Shown one piece after another: positions 22,899-34,319 of a stretch of 64,000 bases of DNA. A program made the position numbers and the translations under genes. Under the pieces are notes generated by a model. That model saw only the letters and a list, made by a program, of their open reading frames with translations, searched no databases and was not told the origin of the DNA. The stretch is from Oopsacas minuta (lineage: Eukaryota; Porifera; Hexactinellida; Lyssacinosida; Leucopsacidae), in the NCBI GenBank assembly GCA_024704765.1, contig JAKMXF010000329.1, positions 62,001 through 126,000 of the forward strand, written 5' to 3'. Each line of letters begins with the position of its first letter. The first letter of the stretch is position 1.

Positions 22899-23970
22899 TC
22901 ATTCGTTTAAACCAAGCTTGAATAGCTTCTTTAAATTCATTTCGTTGATGTCTCCGATCACTTCTCTGAGGGCCCCCTCAAGTTCAGAATTCGATGAAAA
23001 ATTTCTGCCTTTAAGGTATTTTTTTATTCTAGGAAAGAGCCAGAAGTGGCAGGGTGCAAGATCTGGAGAATGAGGAGGGTGGCAAAATATGTAGTCCTGA
23101 TTCTTCAATTTATTGTCTTGTCATTTTTGATGTATGACAACTGGCATTATCGTGGTGCATTTCCCCTTAATCCTGTGCCAGGACGCTGTAAATTTATTGC
23201 TCTTATGACTAGAGGCAAACAACTATTTGTATACTAAGTTGAATTAATTGTCTTACCAGGTTCAAGAGGTACAACAGTTTTAACACCCGTTGGATTAAAA
23301 ACAATTACATACATTTGTTTCTTGGTGTACTGAGTTCTGCGAACCTTTGTTGGGGGACCTTCTCCAATTTCACATCATTGACGGTTCTGCTGCTTTGTTT
23401 CTGGACCATAATGTAGATCCATGTTTCATCACGAGTTATTAACTTGGAAACATCTCTATTGTTGCCATTGTTGAATTTTTAAAGCATTTCATAGCACAAT
23501 TTCACTCGATTCTGCTTCTCCTCAAGATGAAGCTGATGTGGGATCCAACGGGGACAAAGTTTACGTGGCTGAAGGGGTTAGTGTAAAACGGTGTGCACTG
23601 CCCTGGATGAAATGCCAATTTCGTGCTGAATCCTCTCATATGTAACATTTGGGTCTGCTACCACCATGTCCTCAATTGCCCCAACAATTCCCTCTATAAC
23701 AGCGTATGGGGGTGGTCCAGGGCAGTGTTGGTCTTCAAGATGAAAATTCCCATACTTAAATTCTCTGTACCATCTTTTCACTGTTGCCGCAGATACCTTG
23801 TTATTTGGGAAGGCTGTACAGAAATTTTCGTGACATTCTTTTATTGTTTTCAAAAGTTGGAACTGAAAAAGTATTATCGCACGAATATCACGCCTTGATA
23901 ACTGTATTGAGGATTTGGTAACTAAGGAATCCATAGATAATAAAACTACTGCTATCTGAAAAGTATACAA
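22899..23970 (-). pseudogene. mariner transposase pseudogene, copy 3
   Basis: The N-terminal block (23970-23578) has the HTH region (AATVKRWYREFKYGNFHLED, then PGPPPYAV and IGISSRAVHTVL). Near 23430-23400 comes the first catalytic motif TRDETWIYIM, near 23155 HDNASCHTSKM with the second Asp, and in 23108-22899 PPHSPDLAPCHFWLFPRIKKY, where the third catalytic Asp position is His. Frames change between these blocks. It belongs to a different mariner family from copies 1 and 2. Confidence 0.88.
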
Positions 23971-24204
23971 GATAAAGTTACAAGATTTTCAGCGAAGTAT
24001 ATTTATCCCATGTTTATTCGAAACAAGTAATGGTTTACTTATAAAAGAGCTCGCAACTTAGGGTCAAAACCTATTGAGTGCCCCTCGTACATTCAACTAG
24101 CGGCATATTTGTTTACTAACTTTTTGTTATATTCCATTGATTATGCTTGTTGACTATATTCCTTGAGTACTGATTTGGGATTGCAACTAGTGATTTGTGC
24201 TGTA

Positions 24205-25529
24205 CAAGGGTAGTCCAAAAGGTTTTTAGAATCTATATGAAGGAATAGTAGGAAATGGATTATTTTTTATAGTTTCTCGAAGTATATACCAGATGGCTGT
24301 ATGCATAAATCCATCCTTCTAAACTAACTTCAAATCAATTTTCCCAGGCTTCTTATGTTAGGTCTTGGAGGGCCTCATTATAAGCCAGTCTTGCCTCTTC
24401 TGCACTATTGAGATGAACTCCTTTGATCTTCTTTTTAGTTTAGGAAAAGAAAGAATTTGCATGGCGCCAAATCTGGGGAATATGCTGGATGGGAAATCAA
24501 TTTTATACCATTTTCTGCAAAGAAATCCATTGTCAAAGCTGCCTTGTGTGCACTTGTATTATCATGCTGCCTTTGAAGTGAGGTGAGGTAGGCTTTAGGA
24601 TGTAAACTGCTCCACTTTTCTATCACCTGAGTCATGCAAAAGTTGACATACCAACTCGCAGTCACAGTCTTTTGCTCTATAAGGGGAATAGTAGCAACAT
24701 GTCTCTTTTTAGAGATGAAACTGGCGACCATTTGCTTGTTGCCACTTCGTGTACGTCTCAATTTTTGAGGGAGATCATCACCTGGAAAAAGCCACACAGA
24801 GGATTGTTGCTTCGTTTATTGGTCATATTGGTGAGTTCAAGTCTCATCTCCCGTAATTAATTTATTCAATAGCTTTGAACGACCATGATCGAATTTTCTG
24901 ATCATAAATTTCCACCAATCCACTCGAGTTCTCATTTGTTCTTCTGAAAGTGTATGTGGAATCCAAAGTGCAGGCACTTTCCTCACCAAGAGATGTTCAT
25001 GAAGTATGGCATCGAGGCTTCCTCTGCTGATGTCTAAATAACTCATTATTTCGTCTATTATGATTCGGCGCTCATTTTTGATTATTTTCTTAACTTTCTG
25101 GATATTTTCTGGGTTAACCATCTGCAGGAAGTCCTGATCACATCTCATCACTTAGAGTCTTTCGTCCACGGTTAAATTCACCGTGCCAGTTGTATACTGT
25201 AGCCAAAGATGGTGATTTTTCTCCAAAAATGTGTCCTGAAGTTAAATATGTGATTCTTTAAGACTGAGTTTCCTCATAAAGTCATAAAATATCATTGCGG
25301 GAAAGTCCCTCCTTTCCAAATGTAAATCCATGAGAAATAATTCGGTACGAAATTAAATTTGATCCAAGTGCTGACTATATTAGTAGCAGTCAAAAAAGTA
25401 ATAACAGATAAAAAGCTCAGATATTTTAACTAGAGTAGTTATAAATAGTGTACCATAGATATAAGATGTATTGGTGTGCAAAAAATGAAGTTACAGCATT
25501 CATTCTAAAAACTTTTTGGATGACCCTCC
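24205..25529 (-). mobile_element. mariner copy 4 (1325 bp)
   Basis: A TA flanks both ends (24203-24204, 25530-25531). The termini are CAAGGGTAGTCCAAAAGG (left) and, inverted, GGAGGGTCATCCAAAAAG (right), both continuing TTTTTAGAAT. It encodes a minus-strand mariner transposase relic. Confidence 0.9.
24435..25330 (-). pseudogene. mariner transposase pseudogene, copy 4
   Basis: The N-terminal region (25330-25160) is broken by stops and frame changes but shows FYDFMRKLSLKESHIY. The block 25151-24837 contains the second HTH (DEIMSYLDISRGSLDAIL) and the first catalytic motif LITGDET. The block 24797-24435 has the conserved region ending QHDNTSAHKAALTMDF (second Asp) and HPAYSPDLAPCKFFLF, where the third Asp position is Lys. 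The frame change near 24830 separates the blocks. Confidence 0.87.
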
Positions 25530-25531
25530 TA

Positions 25532-26348
25532 CTAGGATGTAATTCTAATTATAAGGGCTAGCACCTAGCTAGGAGCATCGTATCCCAAATTTCTCATTCG
25601 CAAAAGATATGTGATTTATGACAGAGGCTTATATAGGGCTATCCCTAGACCGTGAAGATAGTTGGGAAACGTCAAACTGGTTAGTTATTTCATTCAATTC
25701 CTGTATCAATATTAGTTTGTTTCTAAACTTATATGCCCAATTGAATTAAATTGTAACATGACCATAAGAATTCTGAAAATATATACCACACACATTAAGA
25801 CTTGAAAATAAACTTACTAATTCAAGATTGAATTTAAATTTTAATGGATATGATGACATTATTACAGTATAAGATTGTTTTGAACTTTTCATTAATAAAA
25901 TTCTAAAATTGTGCTCAAACGATTGAGGTAGATGATATTGTTACAAGTGGTAAATTTGTTGAATAGCTGGAATCCTGCCATCGTAAATTTGGTATCTTGC
26001 ATTGCATTATCAAATGTATCAACTCACAAGTGAATGCCATTTCCCATTCGTGCCAAATCCTAGAATTCAAATTACCCTTTTGACTCTGATTCCCAACTTG
26101 GGTTCCATAAACCCCTTAGTGCTCTACAGGATCTCAAAGGTTTTATTAATTACACTATTGGGAGGGACCCACACATTGTGTTAAAATTGGTTGGGAGCGT
26201 CTGCCTTAGAGCATCACTTCGAACTCTATAGACAAATGTTTGGCAGTCTAGAATATTATTGTAGATCTTCACTAATTGTCCAGTTCTCTAATTGCCCACT
26301 TGTTCATGCATAAATCTCTCGAATTTCATTGGGGTAGATAGGGTGACG
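25532..26348. other. intergenic stretch without recognisable feature
   Basis: Only short reading frames with no recognisable motif. No terminal repeats were found. Confidence 0.45.
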
Positions 26349-26661
26349 CATAGGCGGATCTAGGAATTTTATAAAGAGGGGACCAAGGATTTTGTGAAAG
26401 GATACCACCACCCAGCTGGGAGTCTGGGAGGCGCTGTTAGCCCCCAATGGGGTCCAAGAGCAAAGCCCCTGGAAGACAAACACTATTTTCCATAACATTA
26501 GTTGCTTTTCTAACGTCAGGAAAATTTGAATCTCGAAATTTTTTACTTTACTACGTAATTATTACACCTTAGGATTCGCAAAATTTCTGACAATGTAGGT
26601 CGGGTGAAGGGTCTTCGGCCCTTGAAAGATCACCACAATATGGGCCGGGGTGGGGCACATT

Positions 26662-27105
26662 CAGTGGCGTAGCCAGCCCAACATGATTGCCCGGGCACTA
26701 TACTCAACATAGAGTGCTTTTTATTAGGCCTTAGAATTATTATATCAGTAACTACTAATTGCCAACCAATTATCAATTATATACGTCGCTGTGTAATACA
26801 ATGAAACACATGCATCTATTTATGCTAAAATTATTCCCTATTTTTATGTAATTCACCGAATTTAGTAACGACATCATCTAGAGATAACTGACTCGTCAGC
26901 TCCTTTTCAATTGCAATAATGGCAAGATCAGTGAGCCGCTGTTCACTCATTGTCGACCTAAGATAAGTAAGAAGAATTGATATATGTAATATAACAATTA
27001 ATAGGGATGAACTGATGTGTGTACAGACATAATATTTATTGCCTGGGCATAGAGAGAAGTTGCCCGGGCACAGGCCCGACAGGCCCGTGCTTAGCTACGC
27101 CACTG
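26662..27105 (-). mobile_element. 444-bp hAT deletion derivative keeping a transposase C-terminus
   Basis: The ends CAGTGGCGTAGCCAG and (inverted) CAGTGGCGTAGCTAAGC are flanked by GGCACATT / AGTACATT (6 of 8). On the minus strand, about 26975-26840, it encodes LRSTMSEQRLTDLAIIAIE, then TSQLSLDDVVTKFGELHKNRE and a stop, the normal C-terminal end of a ZMYM1/ZMYM5-type hAT transposase. Everything upstream has been deleted, so it is a non-autonomous internal-deletion product. Confidence 0.85.
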
Positions 27106-27987
27106 AGTACATTCATCTACACCAACTTCCGGTACTAATGGGTCTCGGTCATAAAAACTTATCCCAAACGTGTCAATTCCAAATTTTCAATTATTGAGTG
27201 AAAATCCTAAAATTAACTAGCTAGTATTATAAATATAGGTGATAGGCAAAATAACATCAAAATTTCTACCAAAATTGAAGTTAAATTTGTAATGAATTCT
27301 AATCGTAGAATATAGAACTAGAAAACATTCTACGTTTGTGCCTTCCTATGAACATCTGGCAAATCCTTTCCAGACTGATTTCCATACTGTGGTTCATGTT
27401 CATTAGAGTAAGGCCAGATAACCGCTCTTGTCCAATTGTACTTCGAAGATAGGTCTTCACCTTACGAAGGTACGAGAACGAGCGCTCCGCCTCACAACTT
27501 CCGACTGGGAAAGTACATCCTATTTTCAAGAGAGTGAATATAGTTGGGAAAGTATCCTCGTCTGCGTGACTTATACATTCTGACAGGTTAATTGAAGACG
27601 GTATGGGCTCTTTAGATCTCCCATAACGTTGCCACTCTTTCACCTCAAACCGAAGTGAGGAAGAAAATGGAAGATCTGCCTCTCAAAACAATAGATTATT
27701 TACAACTAGTTGTATATCCACGCCTTGCAATGCGATAGAGCCAGGAAGTAATGCAAGTACCTCTACTCCTTGTCTGCTTGATTTTTTGAATCTATTATCC
27801 AATTCTACTAATAAATGATCAACAAATGGGATTGCCGAATTGCGTAAATAGTATTCCTTTGGGCAAGTACTTAGGGCATTTGCTCTGTGTATCTGCCTGC
27901 CAGAGCCAATAATTCTTGGGGATTGTATGGTAATTCCAAGCTTCCTAAACAAGTGTGTTGCTTCTTCGTACCATACATTAAACTCAG

Positions 27988-28023
27988 CTCAGTGTGCCAA
28001 AATCGCCATAATGGCGTATTAGG
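27988..28023 (+). repeat. RAG1-like element B, 3' terminal signal (16-bp spacer)
   Basis: Heptamer CTCAGTG at 27988-27994, 16-bp spacer, then ATGGCGTATTAGG at 28011-28023. The block is identical to that of the 5' end. Confidence 0.85.
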
Positions 28024-28385
28024 GTAACCATTACAAAGAGGCATGTTTTATGTGGTCTATATAGTAAATCGACACCGTAAATTTCAAAAATTTCATTAAA
28101 TTTTCCGTAGTATTACCACTATTGGGAATATGACGTCATTTCGGTGATTTCATTATTTTTAACATTCATGGTTCAATAATATTATTTGTTATTTCTATTA
28201 TTGAATTAATGGTATAAAGTCAAGTTTCCTATTAGAAGGATTATAGTATATATATATATATAACTAGCTATTATATAATAATGAACCAGGGGCGTAGTTT
28301 TTCCCTTTAATACATATTTGAGGGGATTATACCTTGTGGAAAAACTGTTACTAAATTTATAAACTCAATCTCTAATATTCTTTAA

Positions 28386-30609
28386 TTAATTATCATTCTC
28401 CAACACTATGCTATTATATAAGATATCTTGGGGGCTATTTGGGTCATTTGCACTAGAATTCCTCGTTTTGGTGGATGTAAAACGATTCTGCACTAATAGG
28501 GGATCACTACAACACAGAAGGCGAATTAGAATATCTCGTACATTGTCAGAGAATGATGTTTTTCTGGCAAAATTTTCTCGATACCGCCTTACGAACTTAT
28601 TACAAGCTTCTAAATATTCCTCTGATAGATTCTGTAATCCCCTGCCATTATTATATTCTCCAATAATCTTGAAAGAATGGGAAAGTAGCTTGTGTAAAGA
28701 GGGGGTGATGCTCGCCCATGGAAACTGAACTATGATTAATTCATACGTTTCTTTACACAATTCTTCCATTTTGCTACAATTAATTAAGTTACCGCTGTTC
28801 ACAAGTCGTAACACCACGGATAGATCAGTCTGGATCTTCTCTAATATAAGGATTTATCAGATAGATTTATCGAGGAAGTCGGCCATTTTAAAAAGTCTCG
28901 CTTATCCAAAAAGCAATCACGTGCAATGTTCCCAGTAGTTGATGTACCACCCTGACTTGAAGGAATATCCACACTGAAACTGCACTTATCTTGAAGAATT
29001 GCTCGAACCCGCCTCATAGATGCATTTACTTTGTGATTAGATGGTGACCATAACTTGTGACCCGCATCAAGATGGTATATTAATAACATATACCACCGGA
29101 ATACACACAGGTACGCATGCAAAGGGGAGGCAGCAATTATATTGATGTCAGGCGTGGGTTTGTGAGTTATACCCAAGCGTTGATTGGATGCGAGTTTGAG
29201 GAAGTCACCCTCATTAATATCATTAAAGAGTTGCCAAGCATCGCTAATTAACCTGTTTATGGGGAATCCAGAACGAACCCAGTCAATGCTTTTCATTTCT
29301 TCGTCGGATGCAGTACATAGATGACAAGAAGCTCCTCCAGCACCATCTAACAGTCCAGCCATTTTGGTGTCAAAGAGAGAACGGACAATATCAACTTGTA
29401 CATGTCCTCCTATTAGGGATAATCCGTTCACCAATATTTGGTCGGTTTGGGGATTGACAATTTTATCCATGATAAAATGAACATTATTATAATCCTCTTT
29501 CAATGCTATCAACGCAACCGGTCTGAAACAAAAGGGGGAGTTAGGAGAATGGTTGTAGAAGACATCGTTTCGAAGTGTATCTGCTATAGATAATATTTTG
29601 AATCTAAATAAGATGAAACATTTAGTACTAAAGACAGGGTTATTATTGTGTTGGTTATAGGTCCGATGAGACCCGGAACCATCTAATCCATCTGATATCT
29701 TAACTGTGAGCGGATATTGTGAAATAGAAATTGGCACTAACGTTGAAATCAGCGTCCGACTGTAAGCTTTAGTATCGAATGATAGGAGATACAAGTTCCA
29801 ATTGAGAAACCTTCAGGATCATAGACTATCTTAATCTCATCAATCAAAGTTACTTCTCTACGATATCTGGAGACAAGCTCATAGGATGGTAATTTGACTT
29901 GACATTTGAGGACTTTGTTTAAATTTTTATATTAGCTCGCTCCAATCTCTAAACAGTCCAAGAGAAAGGCATATATATCGATTGGCGCTTTGTGCAAGAT
30001 TCCACTAAGAGAAGCCTTGTTGATGATCTCCTTACACACTTGTGAGGTATCGCGATCGTAAGAATTGTTAGATATTAATTCTAAAGCCAGAGCAGCTAGT
30101 TGTTTAGGCTCGACATTTTCTCTTTCAGCTAAGAAATGAATATGGTCTAAAAGAATGCTCAGTCTAGATCTGTAAGTTTGAAGATTGCAACCAAGTAAGT
30201 GCTTTCTGGAATCATGGACAATTTCTTCAGAGAAATTTCGACTTTCAGGACTAGAAACTTTACGAAAAGGTTCTAATCCAGGATCGAGTGAAATTCTCTT
30301 CTTTCTCGGAATGGAAGTTGATAGGGGTGCAGTATATGAATGGAAGGTCAAATTCTCCCAGTTCTCAAGATCACTCTTCTTCCGGTAATACTCTCTGGAT
30401 GAAATAAGGGACTTGAACTTATATAGAATAGTATCATGTTCTTCCTGTGAAATATTATTATCATCAATAAGATACTGCGCAGTGGCTTTAGGGCTTTTGC
30501 CCATTGAAATATTGCTAACATATGCTTCTTTGTTAGTCACAACAAAGGCCATTACTTCACTAGGAGCTATTATTAGACAGAAAAGATTAAAATTATTCTC
30601 GTGCATCAT
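28386..30609 (-). pseudogene. RAG1-like transposase pseudogene, element B
   Basis: Three minus-strand blocks: 30609-29932 (N-terminal, 225 codons), 29794-28841 and 28817-28386. Residues matching the RAG1 core: first Asp in ISDGLDGSGSHR (about 29691), second Asp in FDTKMAGLLDGAGG (about 29370), the zinc pair CHLC, the His pair in LHKLLSH, and the catalytic Glu in LSEEYLEACNKFVRRYR (about 28609). A TAA at the end of the first block, frameshifts before ISDGLDG and near 28830 (with loss of a short stretch) disable it. It is roughly half identical to element A by eye, so the two are separate subfamilies. The likely start is the ATG of MAFVVTNKEAY, aligned to the start of A. Confidence 0.85.
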
Positions 30610-31195
30610 CTAAATTTACAGGAGGGCAAGAATATATATAATTTACTTGAATTTCAAAAAAATTCTAAAAATACATTTTTTCGATTTTTTGTCCAGTCCA
30701 AGCATTGATGTACTCAAAAATATATTTGTGCACCCCGGTGGACGTCTGAAAATTGGTGTATAAGTTCAAAAATGTAAGCGCTATAAGCGATTAGCAATAA
30801 ATTATCGTCCTCTTTTGTCACCTGATAGATGCAGCACTCCAAACACTATATTAAAACTAAAATATTTCACTCCAGGCCTTTAAAACTAGACAGCCAACAA
30901 AGTTTTTTGGAAACAATAATACTTATAATAATTGCATAAACTGATCTAATATAAGAAATACGTCAAATTGATGATTAACTACAAACGTTAGATAGCATAT
31001 ATTTGAAAGAAAATTATTGCTAGGGTAGTTAGGTATTTACTATTGCGGCTAGCTATTTATAATAATCTAAAATATGCTTACTTTAGCTCGGTGTAATCGA
31101 ATTCCTAAGGATCATACATACAATCATCAATATTTTCCTACTAATTCGACGATGGAGATTCATAAAACGTAGTTAAATTCGTAATTGAAATTATG

Positions 31196-31222
31196 CCTAA
31201 TACGCCATATCGGCACACTGTG
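31196..31222 (-). repeat. RAG1-like element B, 5' terminal signal (7-bp spacer)
   Basis: On the minus strand from 31222: heptamer CACAGTG, 7-bp spacer, then ATGGCGTATTAGG (31208-31196). Confidence 0.88.
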
Positions 31223-32356
31223 GCAGGTTCTACTTCAAATCGTAACGTTTCGATTTGTTTCTTTGTCTCGTCTATCATGTTATATGCATGGTAGATATCA
31301 AATCCCTCTTCTATAATTTGGAGGCGATAGGTCTTATATTTTCCAAAATATTCTTCGCTACAATAAAGGCAATTATGGTTTCTGAAGATTCAAGATTTAT
31401 AAGTAATCCACATGCCTTTACTCTCGTTTCCTGGTCCCAGTTATTCGTCCAGATACCGTCATAGATTTGTGGATAACTAGATGGATTAAACATTGCTTCA
31501 AAACATTCACATAAGAACTCATATATTCTATAGAAAGTATCATAGCATGTGTGCCTTTCTACCCAACGAGTCTTGCAAAGTCCTACAAGCTTTTTTAGGT
31601 TTAATCTGGTGCGATACTATCAAGTATTTTTTCATAGAATCGCTGTCTTTTAGGGAACAAATCAAAAAACAGGAAAATGGAATTTAGGGTATCAATCATG
31701 TTCCTGATTGTAGGTAGTTTGCATGCACGAGCTATACTCAGATTAAGTACATAACTGTGGCAGTGTACATATAGTGCGAAGGGAGATACTGCTTTATCCT
31801 TGCTTGGACTCCAACATTGTTAAGGACATACATGATGCACCGTCATAACATTGACCCCTAGCCTTATTGATATCGACGTGATGCTTTTTTAGACTTTCGA
31901 TAATAGCCATTACAATTGACTCCCCAGTTGCTCTCTCTAGATACACACAATCAAAGAAAAACTCTTTAATATTGGTTTTATCAAGCATTCTCAGGTAAAC
32001 TGAGAGAATCTCTTGGTTACTATGTGGATCTGTAACCTCATCACCCATAAAGGAGAAGAAGGAAATGTCATTTTCTAGCCTTCGGGAGTTCTCCTTCCTG
32101 ATATACTCGGCAATAATGTCAATAATTTCGTTTTGGATTGTTTTTGAAGTATATTCTGCATTTTCTTTCCCATTTCTAGATGTTTCTGTAGAAAAGGATC
32201 ACACCTAGACATCACCTCGAGAATTGCCCACAAGTTTCCTTTGTTAGAAGATAAACTATTATGGGAATCCCTATGCCGCCTTAGTGGTAGATTTTGTTTC
32301 CCACAAAATATCACAGCTTTAACAATACTCTTTAAAATATGTGAGTTCACGGAATA

Positions 32357-33260
32357 CAGTCAAGGGACAAAAGCATTCAACCACACAATTATATTGTAAT
32401 AAATTGTATGCTCTTTCTCGCTCCTATATATTGTGTAGATTATATTCGTAGCTGCAATCTAGTAATTTGTATAGAATAACATATGTTTTTCAAGAATTTC
32501 AAAAAATATTTTCGATTTACACTTTTTGAAGGTGTTAATTATTAATAATTATTAGATAATTATTGATAATCAAAATATGTGGTAATTCAAAACCTATTAA
32601 GAATCTATAATTTCTGACTTGATATTTGAATTCTACGTAGGCGAGTTACCACAGATTAAAATTTTCAATGGGATTGGACAATTTTTACCAAAATTATAGA
32701 AGAATTTCAATTTGTGCCATTTGTGCCACCTTTTGCCCCAGGTGGCACAAGTGGCCGCTACCAAGAGGTTATTTTGCAATTCAAGGGTTAGCATAGTCAT
32801 ATCATTCGAAAATATTACTATGATTTATTCCTCCTAACCCTAGTTGATTTCCTTGTAGTGGCGCTTTCCTGCTACTGGTGCCACTTTTTGCAACAAGTGG
32901 GACAAATTGAAATTCTTCTATAACTTTGGTAAAAATTGTCCAATCCCATTGGAAATTTTAATCTGTGGTAACTCGCCTACGTAGAATTCAAATATCAAGT
33001 CAGAAATTATAGATTCTTAATAGGTTTTGAATTACCACATATTTTGATTATCAATAATTATCTAATAATTATTAATAATTAACACCTTCAAAAAGTGTAA
33101 ATCGAAAATATTTTTTGAAATTCTTGAAAAACATATGTTATTCTATACAAATTACTAGATTGCAGCTACGAATATAGACTACACAATATATAGGAGCGGG
33201 AGAGAGTATACAATTTATTAGAATATAATTGTGTGGTCGAATACTTTTGCCCCCTGACTG
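32357..33260. mobile_element. 904-bp Tc1/mariner-type MITE made almost entirely of an inverted repeat
   Basis: The ends CAGTCAAGGGACAAAAG (left) and, inverted, CAGTCAGGGGGCAAAAG (right) are flanked by TA (32355-32356, 33261-33262). The two arms, about 32357-32735 and 32890-33260, are inverted copies over some 370 bp, leaving a loop of about 150 bp. There is no coding sequence. Removing it joins the hAT-B protein in sense (RANKES to VNSHILKSIV). Confidence 0.9.
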
Positions 33261-34319
33261 TATGATTCCTTGTTGGCACGACTGATAACTAATGATAGAT
33301 ATGTTTCTGGATGCTTTTGATGGTGTAGTAATACTAAACCATTCTGAACGGCAGCTTTGTGATATTGCAGGCGTTGATGATGTTCCAAAATACCACCTTC
33401 CCTGTAGCTTTGACAAAGTTTATGAAAGGTCTGTTTACCAGCATCCCACAATATTTCCTCTTGTCCGTTTCAGATGAAAAGAGAATGCAGAATTTACAGA
33501 GTCCTCCACCAACAGAAATACTATAAACCAACCATCTATATCGATCAAGCCAAGAGTGTTGGAAGACAAGAACTTTCTTTTGCTGTGTCTTTCCACGAAC
33601 TATTGACTGGGTTTTAAATAAGTCAAATTTCTCCCCAGGAGTGAAATAGTGTGAAATATAATTGACCTTTTCACCATTACTGAGGTCTTCTCGGATTACT
33701 TTGCCGAGTAAGATATCTCCAACATCATATTGTGTTATGGGAGAAACGGACTCAATAACCCCTGGATCTTGAGGGGCTAAATTTGTAATATCTGGAGATA
33801 GGACTTGGAATTCAGTTATTGTAGCTGATGAATTACTGGGACATTCTACTAGATTACTAGGAGTATCAGGAACTTGTAAAGGATCGAATGAAATGAAGAA
33901 GGTTCGATTGTATCATACTCTTCTGAGTCATTTATATTGCTAAGCCTTATCCGCTTTGTTATGCCGAACTGCATAAGTGTTCTGGGCAAAGGAGGAACAG
34001 TTCTCTTTTCATAGCAACGTGCTAATGATTGATACAAATGACAAATTAGTAGAAGGTTATAATACATAAATACATAAGTATGTCCAACTGACTGTGGGTG
34101 ATTAGTGAATATTTAGGTGAATATAAAATGAGAAACTATGTGTTATTAAATAAGATTCGTGTAATCAAAAGGATGAAAGATAGATTCAATATTTATCAAC
34201 TCTAAAATAATATAATAGTCTTTAGAGCAAAAATTGAAAAAAAAGGGGAGGTCCGGACCCCTGGACCTCGTCCATGCGTCCGCCTATGTTTGAAGATAGA
34301 ATGTCAATTTAAGACTTCG

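Larger units (their letters stand above)
16779..24087 (-). mobile_element. mariner copy 3, split by the Ginger-like insertion
   Basis: The left terminus CGAGGGGTAC begins at 16779 after TA and continues at 22798 with GTACTCAGTAACTTTTGA. The right terminus, inverted from 24087, reads CGAGGGGCACTCAATAGG, then TTTTGACCCTAAG. Joining across the Ginger-like element and its GTAC duplication restores a complete inverted repeat and a mariner of 1296 bp with TA at both sides (16777-16778, 24088-24089). The two terminal repeats match over about 30 bp with few differences. Confidence 0.9.
27988..31222 (-). mobile_element. RAG1-like transposon B (3235 bp)
   Basis: Reading the minus strand, the 5' end (31222) starts with CACAGTG and the 3' end (27988, inverted) with CTCAGTG, one base off the heptamer. 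Both continue TGCC. A 13-bp block ATGGCGTATTAGG then follows at positions 15-27 of the 5' end but 24-36 of the 3' end. The body carries only a RAG1-like gene. It interrupts the hAT-B gene; taking out the element and one 5-bp copy (GCTGA/CCTGC, degenerate, sharing CTG) restores the hAT frame. The target duplication is thus eroded, while the ends are recognised by their match in layout to element A. Confidence 0.85.
27299..33990 (-). pseudogene. hAT-B transposase pseudogene (ZMYM1-like), in three separated pieces
   Basis: Piece 1 (about 33990-33263) holds an acidic N-terminus and the TTF zinc finger (FQHSWLDRYRWLVYS, GGGLCKFCILF). Piece 2 (32354-31223) continues directly in sense with LKSIVKAVIFCGKQNLPLRRH, then MGDEVTDPHSNQEILSVYLR, ARGQCYDGASCMS (second catalytic Asp), and further on IYHAYNMIDETKKQIETLRF. 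Piece 3 (27987-27299) resumes with FNVWYEEATHLFRKLGI and ends with the dimerisation block CEAERSFSYLRKVKTYLRST. A MITE separates pieces 1 and 2, and the RAG1-like element separates pieces 2 and 3. Internal frameshifts (near 32075 and 31793, for example) also exist. Confidence 0.82.
26349..34288 (-). mobile_element. hAT-B (ZMYM1-like), interrupted by a RAG1-like element and MITEs
   Basis: The proposed ends are CATAGGCGGATCTAGG (26349) and, inverted from 34288, CATAGGCGGACGCATGG; both run into a G/C-rich GGTCCAGGGG-type subterminal region common in this hAT group. The minus-strand transposase can be followed across three insertions: the hairpin MITE 32357-33260, the RAG1-like element 27988-31222, and, outside the gene, the hAT derivative 26662-27105. 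No target duplication is visible (GGGTGACG versus TTTGAAGA), so the outer limits are less sure than the gene. Confidence 0.6.

Noticed and set aside
26349-34288. A firm single-insertion boundary for hAT-B
   Set aside because: The ends look alike, but the 8-bp flanks do not match and no P-element sequence is found to the left to pair with that on the right, so the boundary is kept only at moderate confidence.
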